Notes: generated by a model from the letters alone, not told the origin. Shown: positions 1 to 12,190, numbered from the stretch's first letter. The stretch is 64,000 nt of DNA from Basidiobolus meristosporus CBS 931.73 (GCA_002104905.1 MCFE01000284.1:1-64000); one strand, 5' to 3'. Numbers and translations are program-made.

Positions 1-311
1 CTTGACTCCTTCAATGTAGCATCTTGATCACTTTAAACAGTTCATTATAGAAGCCATCTCATTCTCATGCACTGGATAATTCTGTTCTGCAGAGTTCTGC
101 TTCTTGATTCAAAAGTAACTTGCATAATCCAAAGAATCTGTTTCAAGATTGAATTCTTTTCTGAAGTCAGCTAGGCAAGCTCATTCTTGAGCATTTGAAA
201 GGCAGTCTCACAGGCTATGTCCCACTACAAGGTGTTGCCTCACTTGAGGATATCAAGCAATGAAGCTATAGTACTAGGGAGTATCTGGCAAATATCTGCC
301 GGTAGTATACA
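1..311 (-). pseudogene. Ty3/gypsy RT-RNase H relic, runs off the left edge
   Basis: Read on the minus strand, this stretch aligns by eye with the end of the reverse transcriptase and start of the RNase H of the gypsy element at 11650-12010, for example at the gATATCCTCAAG and GAGACTGCCTTT blocks. It has no usable open frame. Copia element A1 starts immediately at 312, so the relic was probably its insertion site. I could not establish a clean target-site duplication. Confidence 0.6.
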
Positions 312-680
312 TGTTGCAATTTAAGAAGTGATTTGGATATAAGGAACTTATCAGGAAATAGTGATAATAGTTGAACTGTTGTTTATTAATAAAGAAGCTC
401 AGTATTTATACCTTTGTAGATGTAATACAGCTGCAACACTACGTAAGGAGGGTTTCTCAATATTCAGGAGCATTCTGTAACAGTTTCAGGTTTAGCACAT
501 AATAGTCAGTATTAGTGTTAATTAGATCCTGATTATAGGGGAATAATCATAAGTTCATAGATCTGAAGAAAGTGGTGAAGTTAGAGCTGTAAATTAGGCC
601 TACAGTGACCAAGACTAGTCCACAATTGTTAAGCATATTTTTAGCTGCAGAATGATACCAAATAGTCCAATATTTTAACA
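312..680 (-). repeat. Copia-A 3' LTR of A1 (369 bp)
   Basis: The LTR starts TGTTGCAATTT and ends TATTTTAACA, the TG...CA form of the family. Its 369 bp match the length of the LTRs of A3 and A2. A polypurine tract abuts it at 681, which fixes the orientation of the element as minus. Confidence 0.9.
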
Positions 681-780
681 CTCCCCCTCAACTAAATAAT
701 TTCTTAATCCTAATTCCTCTCTGAGATTCTCAAATTGTGGCCTGGATAGTGACTTTGTCAATATATCTGCCACCATTTTG

Positions 781-3631
781 TTAGTTGAGCATTACACTAA
801 CTCTACTAAGTTATTTTCTACAGCTTCCCTCACAAAGTGATGCTGTATATCAATGTGCTTAGTTCTGGCATGATTAGTAGGATTTATAGCTAATGGAATA
901 CAACTTTGATTGTCCTTGTAAATATATGTTAGTTCATCTGAATTAAAACCTAAGTCTTTGAGTAATTTTTGTAGCCATATAGCCTCCCTAGTTGCTTGAC
1001 ATGCAGCCATATATTTGGCTTCAGTTGTAGATAGGGCCACAGTTGGTTGTTTCTTGCAATTGCAAGTAATAGCTGCACCAGCATAAAGAAATACATAGCC
1101 TGTGGTAGAGTGTCTGTCAATCAGATCCCTACCCCAATCTGAATAACTATAACCATCAAACTTTTGCCTATTAGCTGCTCCAGAGTATTCCAGTACCATA
1201 TTTATGGTACCTTGTAGATATCTGAAAATCTGCTTAGCTGCTGCAATTTGATCTGATCCATAATTCTGCATGAACTGACTGACTATTCCAACTGCCACTG
1301 CAATATCTGGATGTGTAGACACCATCAAGTACATTAGGCTACCAACCCTTGATTGATAGGGAAAGTTTTGGTCCATATTTGAGCCGTTTCTTCTATAACT
1401 GGCTGAGATTTGCTTAATTTCAGATTATTGTCTATAGGGGTAGCTGCAGGTTTGCAATTTTCCATTTTGAAGCGTCTAAGAATGTCCCTCATGTACTTAG
1501 ACTGATTCAGCACAATTTTCTGTATAGGTATGTCAAATTTGACCTCAATTCCAAGAAAATAGCTCAATTTTCCAAGATCTTTCATCTCAAACTTGCTGAA
1601 GTGATCTGATTTTGTCTGTATAAGTGCCTCTTGGTCACTTGAAGCTATAATTAGGTTGTCCACATAAAGAACTAGGATGATATCACCCTTTTCAAGCTGT
1701 TTACATATATACTGTGATCTGCATTGCTACAAGAGAACCCAATTTCCTCTAGATATGTGTCAATCTTGTTATACCATGCTCTGGGTGCCTGCTTAAGCCC
1801 ATATAACAATTTTATAAGTTGGAACACCTTATGGGATACTTTTGGATTGGTAAAGCCTTCTGGTTGCTCCATATATATAGTTTCTTGCAAATCCCCATTT
1901 AGAAAGTCTGTTTTGACATCCATTTGGTGTAGATCTAGACTGTGTACAGCTGCCAGGGCTAGAACTGTCCTAATGGAGTCAAACTTGGCAGCCAGAGCAA
2001 ATGTTTCCTTAAAGTCTAGTCCCTGGATCTGGGAATAGACTTAAGCCACCAATCTAGCCTTGTACTTATCAACAGCACCATTTGAGGTTATCTTGATCTT
2101 GTAGACCCATCTACATCCTATTGGCTTTCTCCTGTTTGGTAAATCTACTAGTTCCCACATTTTTGCCTTGATCAGTGATTGGTACTCCTCCTGCATGGCT
2201 TGTTGCCACTTAGTAGCATCTGGACTCTGCATTGCCTGTTCCAGATTTTGGGGTTTGGCACATAAGGCAAGATAAGCTTCTTCATGATGATTGGATGTCT
2301 GCCACCAGGATCCAGGGGCATTTCTTGTTCTGGTAGATCTCCTAACTGGGATAATCTGCTCTGATCTGGAACTGGTGGAAGTATCTTCCATATCTGGCTA
2401 GACTTGGTACGTATCTTCTTCATTAGTGTTGATTGCTTCATCAGGCAGCTGGCCAATGACTTCTGTGACTTTCTGATCTGAATTCTCCTCAAATACAACA
2501 TCCCTGCTCTTGATCAGCTTCTGATTTTTGCCATCATACACTCTATACCGTTTAGTATCTTCACAATACCCAAGAAAGATGCCTTTCCTACTCTTCGGTT
2601 CCAACTTTGAGCGTTATTTGTCAGGGATGTGACAAAAACCATCACCGCCAAAGATCTTGAGGTGCTAGAGATCTGGTTTTTTGCCTGTATATGCTTCAAA
2701 GAGTGTAGAATCATGTGGTGCTGTTGTTGGGCATCTGTTCTTGATATATACAGCGGTAGCAACAGATTCAGCCCATAACCTGTAGTCCATCCCCTTTTCA
2801 TGAAGCATAGATCTTCCCATCTCAACTGTTGTTCTATTTGCACCTTCTGCTACTCCATTTTGCTGTGGAGTATGAGGAACTGTGGTCTGTTAAAGTATAC
2901 CAGTAGACAAGCAGTATTTTGCAAACTCCTTTGAGCAGTATTCTCCTCCATTGTCACTTTGTAGTACCTTCAATTTACACCCAGTTTGTGTTTCTGCCAT
3001 GTTCTTGAAGTGCTTAAACATCTCTTAAGCTTCATTCTTTGTTTTGAGGAAGTACACCCATGTATATCTTGTTTTGTCATCAATAAACGTCATAAAGTAT
3101 CTCTTGGCTCCAAAGGACATTGTTCTCATGCGGCCACATATGTCTGAGTGTACAATAGCCAATATTTTGGTGGTATTGATGCTTTCTAAGCTCTTGAAAC
3201 ATTGCTCAGCTTGTTTGCCATATGAACATCCCTTAAAAACATTCAATTTGATTGGAATTGAGTATTTTAGGTCCAAAACAAGCTGATTTTTCACCAATTG
3301 GCTCATTTTCTGTTCCCTAATGTGTCCTAGCCTCCTATGCCACGTCTCCCAGTTGGTTTCATCAGTTTCAGCAATAATAACATACTCAGGTACAATGATC
3401 TTACATTGTAACTTGTATATATTGTGATCTCTGGTTCCCAAAGCTAATTTTTGTCCATTCTTACTCAATATTGAGCAGCTCATCTTAGTAAAAGCAAATT
3501 TCAGTCCCTGAGCAGTTGCTTTACTGACTGAGAGTAAGTCCTTAGCTATTCCAGGTGCATAGAGTATGTCAGTGAGTCTTGCTGTAGTTGCCCCTGAGTC
3601 ATTGCTCATATTTAGTTGTATAGACCCACTT
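781..3631 (-). pseudogene. Copia-A pol remnant: RNase H, RT, integrase
   Basis: Minus-strand fragments in several frames give copia RNase H (KKQPTVALSTTEAKY, ARTKHIDIQHH; 792-1376), RT (1334-2391, with [24 protein letters not shown]), the integrase C-terminal part (2398-2843), the integrase core (HSDICGRMRTM, near 3150) and the pre-integrase zinc region (WHRRLGH). The RT active site reads YVDN instead of YVDD (second Asp codon changed, about 1655-1660). Stops and frameshifts rule out a functional polyprotein. Confidence 0.85.
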
Positions 3632-3635
3632 GCGG

Positions 3636-5175
3636 TGTGGTAAGGTAAACATACCTCCCACAGACAAGTTTACTCATATAGTCATTAGACTTGTCCTGTT
3701 GGATAGTGCCACATTGAGCCATGAGTGCCAAATGATGCCATAGTGTGCCAGGGAGGCTAAGTGAGCCTATACTTGGCTACAGTGTGTGAAACATAGATCT
3801 GCATCTTCATGCAAAGCAGCCCCTGTGTTTCACCCATTGTGTTGGAGAAAATCCATTTTTTGACCTTTTTTTTTATGTCAATGTTGTGCAGGATGTGTAA
3901 GAGCACAAAAGGATTGAAAATATGCATTTGGTACTCAATACCCATGGCACTCTGAATCTAGCTCCTGTGCCTTGTAACAAGTCACAACAATGCATGGCAC
4001 TATCTTGGTCCACTGGTACTATCTGGCACTATAAGTGCTTCGTATAGATCTTACTTTAGGGCTAATAAATAAATATAGTGCCAGATAGTACCAGTGGACC
4101 AAGATAGTGCCATGCATTGTTGTGACTTGTTACAAGCCACAGGAGCTAGATTCAGAGTGCCATGGGTATTGGGTACCTGATGCATGTCTTCAGTTCTTCT
4201 GTGCTCTTACACATCCTGCATAACATTGATCCACAAAAAAACGTCAAAAAATGGATTTTCTCCTGCATCATAGGTGAAACACAGGGGCTGCTTTGCATGA
4301 AGATGCAGATACATGTTTCACACTCTGTGGCCAAGTATAGGCTCACTTGGCCTCTCTGGCACACTATGGCATCATTTGGCACTCATGGCTCAATGTGGCA
4401 CTATCCAACAGAACAAGTCTATTATGATATACTTATCCATATTTTATCTTATCAGTATTATCCCATTCTTCTTTTGCCCATATTATTAGTACTATCCCCA
4501 TATGATGTTACCCTGATTAGTTATTAGCATTAGTTATCCCAGATGTTATTCAGCTTTGTGATCAGTATATGTATCTACATAAGGCAAGTACCCATGTCAG
4601 TACCTGTGACACATGACCTAAGTCTGTGTTACCAATCCTACCATTTCAGTACCATATATGGTATTTCCATGTTGCACAGGTTTCAGACTATTGATTGCTG
4701 ATTGGTTGAATGTGCTGTGCCTTTTAGAACCTTCCAGGACATTCTTGGCATATTTTTAGCTCATAGTGATGTCATCAATAATTCCACTGATACCTAGAAT
4801 CTTCTAGATCCTTGTCATTAGTAATCACTTGGCAATCAGTAGAAGTATTTAAGGGAAAGCCATCCCTCATCAATAAATCATCCCTTCTATCAGTAACACT
4901 TGTACCTTATTGATTAGCAGTTGATCACTGCACCTGCCTTCAACAGTACATCTCAGACCTGTCATCAAGGTGCTTTTCAGGGTAGTGCACAAGACACACA
5001 GAGGCCTTTGGAGACACTTGGAGCACCTAGGAAGCTAGAGAAGCAGGAGCTTTTACCATAGTGACATATTGACCAAGACATCAGCAGTTTAGACACAGAG
5101 GTTATTGCACCCGTCAGACACCTCACACACCTTGAGTTGTGTAGCTTCTCTCAGGAGTACCTCTACACCACCACA
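3636..5175. repeat. Solo LTR of family L (L1), interrupted by a MITE
   Basis: Ends are TGTGGTAAGG and ACCACCACA, an imperfect inverted terminal match of TG...CA type. The flanking 4-mers are GCGG (3632-3635) and GCAG (5176-5179), an imperfect 4-bp duplication. The copia sequence of A1 resumes exactly after it (compare the intact order at 23341-23380). Without the MITE it is about 803 bp. The same element occurs inverted at 28374-29147. No coding capacity is visible. A TG...CA solo LTR is the simplest reading; a non-autonomous DNA element is possible. Confidence 0.7.
3687..4420. mobile_element. 734-bp palindromic foldback MITE, copy 1
   Basis: Two arms of about 347 bp (3687-4034 and 4074-4420) are near-perfect reverse complements around a loop of about 39 bp. 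The termini are AGACTTGT and ACAAGTCT. The direct repeat ATT flanks it (3684-3686 and 4421-4423), and removing element plus one ATT restores the L-family sequence seen at 29070-29100. Copy 2 at 42567-43300 has exactly the same length. Short open frames in the arms are mirror images of each other and are not genes. Superfamily is not identified; 3-bp duplications occur in PIF/Harbinger, but the usual TWA target is not seen. Confidence 0.85.
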
Positions 5176-5179
5176 GCAG

Positions 5180-5740
5180 TAGCTTCCAGAGCAGAGTTAT
5201 CTCCTATATACACTTTTCTTACAGGAATAGTTTTTAAGTTGCTGAACCACTCCTTTTTACCACAAATATGCTGTGAAGCTCCAGAGTCAATATACCATTC
5301 ATTACTTTGGTTACATGCACTCTCTTGTACGGTTACAAATAACAGCTCATCAGTAGTTATTTGGTTTGCCTGCTCTAGTTTCTGTTTTTTGTCTGCTTGT
5401 TTCTTCTTGCATTCTCTTGCCCAGTGTCATGGCTTTTTACAATACTTGCAGCAACCAGGTTTTCTTTGGTTTGGTTGTTTTCCCTTCTTTTCAGAGTGCC
5501 TTTCTGAACTGAATAAAACATTATCATCAATTTTCTCTGCTTGATCATTATGTCTGAGTTCTTCATGAAGAAGTCTTCCTTTGAGAAGCCTAAAGTCAAG
5601 TTGTCTTCTCTGCTTTCAAAAGACAGTATGAGTAGCTCATACTTGTCTGGTAGTCTGCAAAGCAGACAGAGTATCTTTTCTTTATCATCTACACCAGCAT
5701 TAATACTGTAAAGTTCTTCTGCAAGTGTCTGCATTAAGAC
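5180..5740 (-). pseudogene. Copia-A gag/protease remnant with LTR-gag fusion
   Basis: The minus strand reads gag sequence (TLAEELYSINAGVDD) followed by the protease start with a mutated zinc-knuckle region. The open frame begins inside LTR sequence near 5776 (MLLNIEKPSLL) and runs into gag without PBS or leader. A frameshift separates the N- and C-terminal parts of gag. Confidence 0.75.
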
Positions 5741-5983
5741 ATCAAGTAAGGAGGGTTTCTCAATATTCAGGAGCATTCTGTAACAGTTTCAGGGCTAGTA
5801 CATAATAGTTAGTATTAGTGCTAATTTGATCCTGACCATAGGGGAATAATTATAAGATCATAGATCTGAAGAAAGTAGCAAAGTTACAGCTGTAAATTAG
5901 TCCCAAAGTGACCAAGACTAGTCCTGAATTGTTAAGTAAATTCTTAGCTGCAGAATGATACCAAATAGTCCAATATTTCAACA
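5741..5983 (-). repeat. Partial Copia-A LTR (5' side of A1)
   Basis: This matches the outer roughly 240 bp of the 369-bp LTR and ends with CAATATTTCAACA at 5983. The inner 125 bp are absent and gag follows directly. Confidence 0.8.
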
Positions 5984-6800
5984 TACCATTCCATGACTTC
6001 ATCTCTTTCAGTTTCAATGCACTCATCTTCTAAGATTTCTTGCTCACTGGGGTGCTATCTCCTGTATCAATGGCATGATCCACTTCTCTTAGTGATGGTG
6101 GGCTTCCAAGGTCATTGTGAAAAATATTATAAATTATGACTAAGTACTATTTATGTCCATATCTGGTCCTGAATGCAGTCTTAGAGATATCTATTATTTC
6201 CAGCCAATCTGTCTGTATCATGACAGGAGGTCAGTTTTGCTGAATATGGTGGCTCCATTAAGTTGGTCCAATAGCTGATCAATCCAGGGTATGGGGTACA
6301 TACTTGTCATGGTAACTAAGCTTGGTGCTCTGTAGCTAATGCACATTATGAATGCTCTGTTCTTCTTCTTCATAACAGGTACTGTTGCTCATCAAGGTGT
6401 CTAGCTTGGCATGACATATAGTTGCTCCAATCACTTATCAATTGATTGCTTTGTCTGTTCTAACTCCAATGGACTCATCCTCTAATGTAAATGAAATAAA
6501 GTCCTTTATTTTTAATTTCTTTGGTGCTTGAATTCATCTGCCTAGAGTCTATTTCCTTTGGCATAGCTTTTGATTGTCTGCTTTCATAGTGATTGTAACT
6601 TCTCTAATTAGTCAGGGTACGCTTTCCAACCCCAAATATAATTGAGTCATAGTCAATGGCAATATTGATGGCTTGTTTGATAGTCTGAGGTCTTTAGTAA
6701 TATACTTTCTTGCAAGTTCTTTCTTTCAACCAATCATAAGAGTATTCAGCTTGATCACAGGGGTCAATTCTTTCAGTCTGTACAAGTAGATATGTATACT
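5984..6800 (-). pseudogene. Ty3/gypsy gag-RT relic
   Basis: Minus-strand reading gives gag-like sequence near 6500-6790 (ERIDPCDQAEYSYDWLKERTCK, comparable with 10370-10430 of G1). An RT N-terminal block follows at about 6160-6480 (MSPLELEQTKQSID, YPIPWIDQLLDQLNGATIFSK). A second RT N-terminal block is joined at 5990-6110. Several stops interrupt it. The gag-to-RT order has lost the zinc knuckle and protease, so this is a rearranged fragment. Confidence 0.7.
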
Positions 6801-6823
6801 CAGAGATGTGTACTTGAGCCATT

Positions 6824-7213
6824 AGACTTGTTTAATTGGATAGTGCCACATTAAGCCATGAGTGCTAAATGATGCCAAAGTGTACCAGGGAGGCAAGTGG
6901 ACCTGTACCTGGCCACAGAGTATGAAGTATAGTTATAAACTGTCATGCTTAGAAGTCCCTGTGTATCATCCATAATGCCAGAAAAAATCTATTTCTACCC
7001 TTTTTGGGATGAATGTTGTACAAGATGTGTAAGAAGACAGTAGGACTGAAGACATGCATCTAGTACTCAATACCCATGGCACTCTGAATCTAGTTCCTGT
7101 GGCTTGTAAGATGTCACAAAATACATGAAACTATCTTGGTCAACTGGTACTATCTGGCACTATAAGTGTTTGTATAGGCTTTACTTTAGGGCTGGTATTT
7201 AAACATAGTGCTA
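6824..7213. mobile_element. Truncated palindromic MITE, copy 3
   Basis: It starts AGACTTGT directly after ATT (6821-6823), as in the two full copies. It keeps one arm and the loop (TTACTTTAGGGCT) and stops at about 7213, where the second arm should begin. It is more diverged than copies 1 and 2, so it is older. Confidence 0.75.
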
Positions 7214-7893
7214 ACTGTGTTCATTCTCTACTCTTTCTTACTTGGTGTGTAGAGTGCAACACACCATGCTTCATTTGATAGGAGTTTCCTGTGTTAAGGA
7301 GGCTTGGTAATATACACAGAAAAGTCTCATTGGAGATACTGCCATATCATCAAGTCATCAACAAATAACCTTTAAGTCTACCATGAATGTGATGAGTTGG
7401 CATATCAAAGACAGTTGGTAAAGGTTGTATATAACTGAACATGAATGTGCACATGGAGACACCAACGTCTTTGTCATTACCATGTTGATCCGTCTTAATG
7501 CATGGATAAACAGCATCTAAGGTCAGAATAGTTTGGGCTTGACACTATATAAATTGGTAGTTTTTGGGGCAACTTTATCAAAGTTTGCAAGATATGTTTT
7601 GGGTATAAGCCGGTTATATACCTTCCCGTATAGAATTGCAACAAGAATGCCCCAGAGTGCACATACCTAAGGGGATAGACACCAGCATGGAGAAAAAACT
7701 TTTTGCAAAGTCATGAAAAGTATTCTGTAAGTAATTTAGTAGCATTCATGGTGGAGGTAGCAGCAGCCAAGGGTATGTTGAGAAGATGTGTACACAACTA
7801 GCAATGCATGCATATGACAAATATGCAAGTATCACACCAAAAAGCAGTAAAACCAAAGTGAAAGAAGTGTTCCCTTTGCATTAAGTGTGCATG
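7214..7893. other. Unassigned repeat-like stretch
   Basis: No gene is recognised. A minus-strand frame contains the phrase MPTHHIHGR, which also occurs at 37550-37575 on the plus strand, so this belongs to the same unrecognised dispersed repeat as 32.3 and 37.5 kb. A patch near 7590-7640 has a few CpGs, unlike its surroundings. Confidence 0.4.
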
Positions 7894-8263
7894 TGTTACT
7901 AGTCTTAATATAACAGTTGTAAAGGTATAGGTAGTTTAGCTAGTATTGTATTCACCTAAACCTGGACTGATTTTTATTGAGGTTCCAGCAGCTCCTTGTA
8001 TACATTATGACAGATCAATTGCTGACTAGTTCACTTACCTATTGTTGGTTGTGGCTGATGAATTTTTTGATTGAATCATCATCAACCAATTAGATTGTAC
8101 TTAATGTATTGATATATGTCTGATAAGGATCAGCTGATTTATTTATTGACTAATACCAATGATCTGATAGATAATACTCATCTAGTGATAGGCTAAACAT
8201 AAAACTAATTGATTTGACTAGAACTGATCTAACTTAAATATACAAGCAGTAGGTCATAATACA
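7894..8263 (-). repeat. Solo Ty3/gypsy LTR (370 bp)
   Basis: The sequence aligns over its full length with the reverse complement of the G1 LTRs (9457-9824), starting TGTTACTAG and ending ATAATACA. It includes the block GAGGTTCCAGCAGCTCCTT. No matching internal region is attached. I see no clear duplication at the ends. Confidence 0.75.
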
Positions 8264-9104
8264 AGAATCTAATGGATAGTAAGCCAGAGGCCATAATTCT
8301 ATTGTGTTACAGCATGTACAAACTATTCATGACTATATTGGATGAGCAATCATAGATGCATGACTGATGAGTGCAACTAATGAATGGCATAAGGGGGAGA
8401 GTAAACAATTCAAGTACCAAGATATGATATGATTTTGTGGCATGCTACAGTGTTAGCTGCAGGCTGCCATGGTAATGCCAATGGAGGTATAAACAAAGTT
8501 TGCCATAACATTGTTAAGCTCTTTGGCACATACTTAATTGCATATACTTGCCAGTTTGCCTGTCTCAGGCATAGGTAGACCACCACAGGTCTGTTGTCAT
8601 GCCATGCAAGTGTTGCCAAAAACACATCAAAACACCAATGAACTTTATACTGCATCATGCAGCAATGACAGCAAAGCACTATTATCATCCTGCCATGGCA
8701 TTGCAAAGAGTTCTTAAAGTCCAGATAACATGATGGCAGCCTCAGCACAAAATGCCAGAAGCAATTCAGATAAGGGCTAATCAGACAATCAAGTTAATTC
8801 TTTAAAGTAAAGTTTCTGAGTCACAAGTTTGTAAGATACAGGATGCTATATAGTGCAATATTATCAGTGGGCCATTGCTGACAGGGCTGTATGAAGTCAG
8901 CCATACAATGACCTAAAGGCTAGCATGCTAGAACACTATTGGGATCTATAGGCCTGGCAGAAAGCACTTTGCCTATGCTATCACACAATATTGAGCACAA
9001 GTAAGCCAATAGGCTTTAAGCCTGCACAGCAATGCCATGAGCCTATCTCAAGATAGAGTAGGGACTAGAACAGTGTAGGAATTTGGGTGCAAGAGTGGTG
9101 ATTC
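8264..9104. other. Unassigned repeat-like stretch
   Basis: No gene is recognised. The part around 8580-8680 resembles 15560-15730 (both carry a CACTAAAACACC or CATCAAAACACC block), so it is part of a dispersed family. CpG is nearly absent. Confidence 0.35.
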
Positions 9105-9456
9105 TGCTAGAATATTGAGTTGTTTGGTATCATTAAGCAGCTAAACATTTACTTATCAATTCTGGACTAATCTTGCTCACTACAGGACTAACTTACCGCC
9201 CTAATCTTGCCATCTTCTTCAGATCATTGATCTGATGACTATTTGTTTGTAGTGAATGTCAAATTAGCACTTTCACCAAATATTATGTACTAACCCTCAA
9301 GCTGTTATAAAATGCTCTTGAGTGTAGAGAAGTCATCTTTACTTAGTGCTACAGTTTCACACTTCTACAAAGGTATAAATACCAAGCTTCTTTACAAATA
9401 AACAGCAGTTTGACTATAACCATTATTTCTTGATAAGTTCCTTGTGTCCAATACAC

Positions 9457-9824
9457 TGTTAAGATCTACTGCTTGAATGCTCAAGCTAGATCAGTGGTTA
9501 GTCAAATCAATCAGTTATATGTTTGGCTTATCATTATATCAGTATTAACTATCAAATTAGTAGAATTAGTCAGCAAATGAATCAGCACATCCTCATTAGA
9601 CAGAAGTAGATATATTAAGTAGGATCTTATTGGGTAATGATGATGCAATCAAATGGGTCATTGGCCACAATTTACATTAGGAAATACAATTAGTCAGCAA
9701 TTGATCTGGCATAATGTATATAAGGAGCTGCTGGAACCTCAATAAAAATCAGTTCAAGTTCAGTGAATATAATACTAGCTAAACTCCCAATTCCTCTACA
9801 ACTCTTATACCAGCACTTGTTACA
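9457..9824 (+). repeat. 5' LTR of gypsy G1
   Basis: It starts TGTTAAGATC and ends CTTGTTACA. TATATAAGGAGCTGC near 9717-9731 is the likely promoter region of the LTR. The 3' copy has the same length. Confidence 0.85.
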
Positions 9825-9974
9825 TTGGTAGCAGCAGTAACCAGAAACCTCCCCCCAAAGAAAGAAGAAGCCTCCCTCAAGATGTTCAAAAATCAAGAAT
9901 GGAAGAATGCTAAGCAGCAAATCCTGGTCTAGCAGCAACATTTACCTCAAATCCTTAGCCAGCAGCCTTAAGGA

Positions 9975-10885
9975 ATGACTACCATGACCCAAAGCCAGCA
10001 AAACCCTGTCAAGAGCAACTTTAGTGTGAAGGTTAACTGGTACCATGGTAGAGTCAGTGAAAACCTGCGAATTTGGCTCTTCCAGATTGAGCAAGCTTTC
10101 AAGGCTAAGGGAATTGCTCCCAAAAGCAAGTTGCATTATGCAGCCACTTACCTGGTAGATGCAGCTTTACAGTGGTACCACCACAAGATCAGGTCAGCCA
10201 CCATGATGGGATGCTCTACAATCTCTACCTGGGATGAGTTTGTGTTGAAATTCAAGATGCCTTTGAACCTCCCCACCAACAGACACTACTAAGAAGAAAG
10301 TTGTAGACACTCAGAAAGGAATGGTCCAAGAATACAGCTATTATTATAGATGTTAACTAGGACAAATTGAAAGAATTGACCCTTTGGATCAAGTTGAATA
10401 CTTTATTGATGGGTTGAAAGAAAAAACTTGTAAAGTAGTGAATTATGAGACCTCAGACTATTGAAGAAGCCATCAAGATTGGCATTGACTATGACTCAGC
10501 AGTATTTAGAGCTGGGAAGCTCACAATGACTAATCACAGAGGCTACAATCACTACTAAAAAAGACAATCAGAAGCAGTGCTAATGACAATAGATGCTTTG
10601 CAGAAGAATCCTGCCTCAGAAGAATGTAATATGAAAGGACTTTGCTTTAATTGCCACCAGCAGGGACATATTGCAGAGTATTGTCCCCAGAGAAGAAATG
10701 GACTCCAGCCGTCAAGAACCTTCAGCCATATTGAAGCCCTGGAGCATAGTAACATGGATGATCAGCTTGAAAAAGACTCAGAACTCACCTTCCATATGAC
10801 AGAAGAACACCTATCCTGGATGACCTCAAACTCAGCAAAGCTAATATACTTGAATGGAGTAATCATTGGAGTACCTGCCAGATGA
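9975..10885 (+). pseudogene. Gypsy G1 gag with CCHC zinc knuckle
   Basis: The frame starts MTTMTQSQQNPVK, has a retrotransposon gag core (RIWLFQIEQAF, AATYLVDAALQWYHH) up to a stop at 10290, then resumes after a frameshift. A zinc knuckle CFNCHQQGHIAEYC (CX2CX4HX4C) lies at about 10640-10682. The G4 gag at 27480-27872 begins with the same MTTMTQSQ residues. At least one frameshift and stops separate the halves. Confidence 0.8.
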
Positions 10886-12190
10886 GCTTGTAAGCCTACC
10901 ACCAGTCAGAGACATGGATCGTGACATTGAAACAGGGAATAGCCCTCCAGTGAGTAAGACACCTTACAGAATGAGTCCATTGGAGTTGGAAGAGATGAAG
11001 AGACAAATAGATCAGTTACTGGAGCAAGGATATATCAGACCCAGCAAGTCACCTTAGGGAGCACCAGTACTTTTTGTCAAGAAGAAGGATGAAGCACCTA
11101 GGATGTGCATTGACTACAGTGCCCTCAACTAAGTTATTGTGAGGAATAAGTACCCCATACCTTGAATTGATGAGCTTTTTGACCAACTCAATTGCGCCAC
11201 TATATTCAGCAAAATTAAACTTGTGTCAAGATACAAACTAAATGAGTGAAGCCAGAAGACATCCCTAAGACAGCATTCAGGACCAGATGTGGACATTACA
11301 AGCACTAGTCATGAGTTTTGGCCTCACCAATGCCCCTGCAACATTCATAACCCTGATGCAGACTGTCTTTCAGGAGTACCTAGACAAGTTTGTGATAATC
11401 TACCTAGATGATATATTGATAAACATCAAGACAGAAGAGGATCACTGGGTGCACATTGAAAAGGTCTTGAAGAAGCTAAGAGAGAACAAGCTTTATGGCA
11501 AGCTTCCCAAGTGTGAAATCTTCAAGGAACACACTGAATATCTGGGACACATAGTGAACAGCACAGGAGTAACCTTAGACCCTAAGAGGGTTGAAGTTAT
11601 CAAGAATCTGAAGCAGCCCCATAGCATAGCAGAGCTCTGACCATTCCTTAGAATGGTCTCCTATTGTTGGAGATTTGTCAGGTCCTTGGCAAGTATTGCA
11701 ACCCATTTGACTGATATCCTCAAGAAAGACAATACCTAAATGTGGGACATAGCTTATGAGACTGCCTTTTAGATGCTCAGGAATGAACTTGCTAAGCTAC
11801 CAGGCTTATAAATCCCAGACTCCAGAAAAGAGTTCACTCTGTGTACAGATGCTTCAGACTATGCAATTGGTAGAGTGCTGAGCCAAGACCACAAGGAAAA
11901 GGACTACCTAGTTGCCTTTAAATCCAAGAAACTGAACTCAGTAGAACAATACTACCAAGTGCATGAGAAGGAGATGCTTGCTATAATTCACTGCTTGAAG
12001 ACATGGGGATGCTATATTGAAGGAGTCAAATGCTCTGTGAAGACTGATCATGCCTCTCTCAAGCATATATTTCCTGAGAAGGTACTCTCTGGAAGAATAA
12101 CAAGATGGAGTGAATACATTCAGCAATATGATTTAGAGATTGTCTGCTGCGCTGGGAAAAGCTACACGGTAGCTGATGCCTTGTCAAGAT
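10886..12190 (+). pseudogene. Gypsy G1 reverse transcriptase and RNase H
   Basis: The RT starts around MSPLELEEMKRQIDQLLEQG and contains APVLFVKKKDEAPRMCIDY, then the intact catalytic YLDD (in IIYLDDILI, about 11397-11420) and EYLGHIVNSTG. RNase H follows (CTDASDYAIG about 11840; YYQVHEKEMLAIIHCLKTW; TDHASLKHI; VADALSRL about 12170). Stops at about 11055, 11130, 11164, 11250 and 11638 break the frame. It is inactive although the YLDD box is still readable. Confidence 0.85.

Larger units (their letters stand above)
312..5983 (-). mobile_element. Copia-A element A1, minus strand, internally deleted and interrupted
   Basis: This is a degenerate Ty1/copia retrotransposon. Its 3' LTR is at 312-680, followed by the polypurine tract (CTCCCCCTC on the plus strand, 681-689). 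Going upward come RNase H, RT, integrase, protease and gag remnants. The body is cut at 3632-5179 by a solo LTR of family L that itself carries a palindromic MITE. At the gag end, coding sequence is fused directly to a partial LTR (about 5741-5983), so R-U5, the primer-binding site and the gag N-terminus are missing. Copia A2 has the same fusion junction. Both flanks are gypsy-derived. Confidence 0.85.

Noticed and set aside
4152-4527. 76-121 codon open frames in the MITE, repeated at 42565-42825 and 43042-43230
   Set aside because: They are the same arm sequence read in either direction. Both arms give the same peptide because the element is palindromic, and there is no start or domain support.
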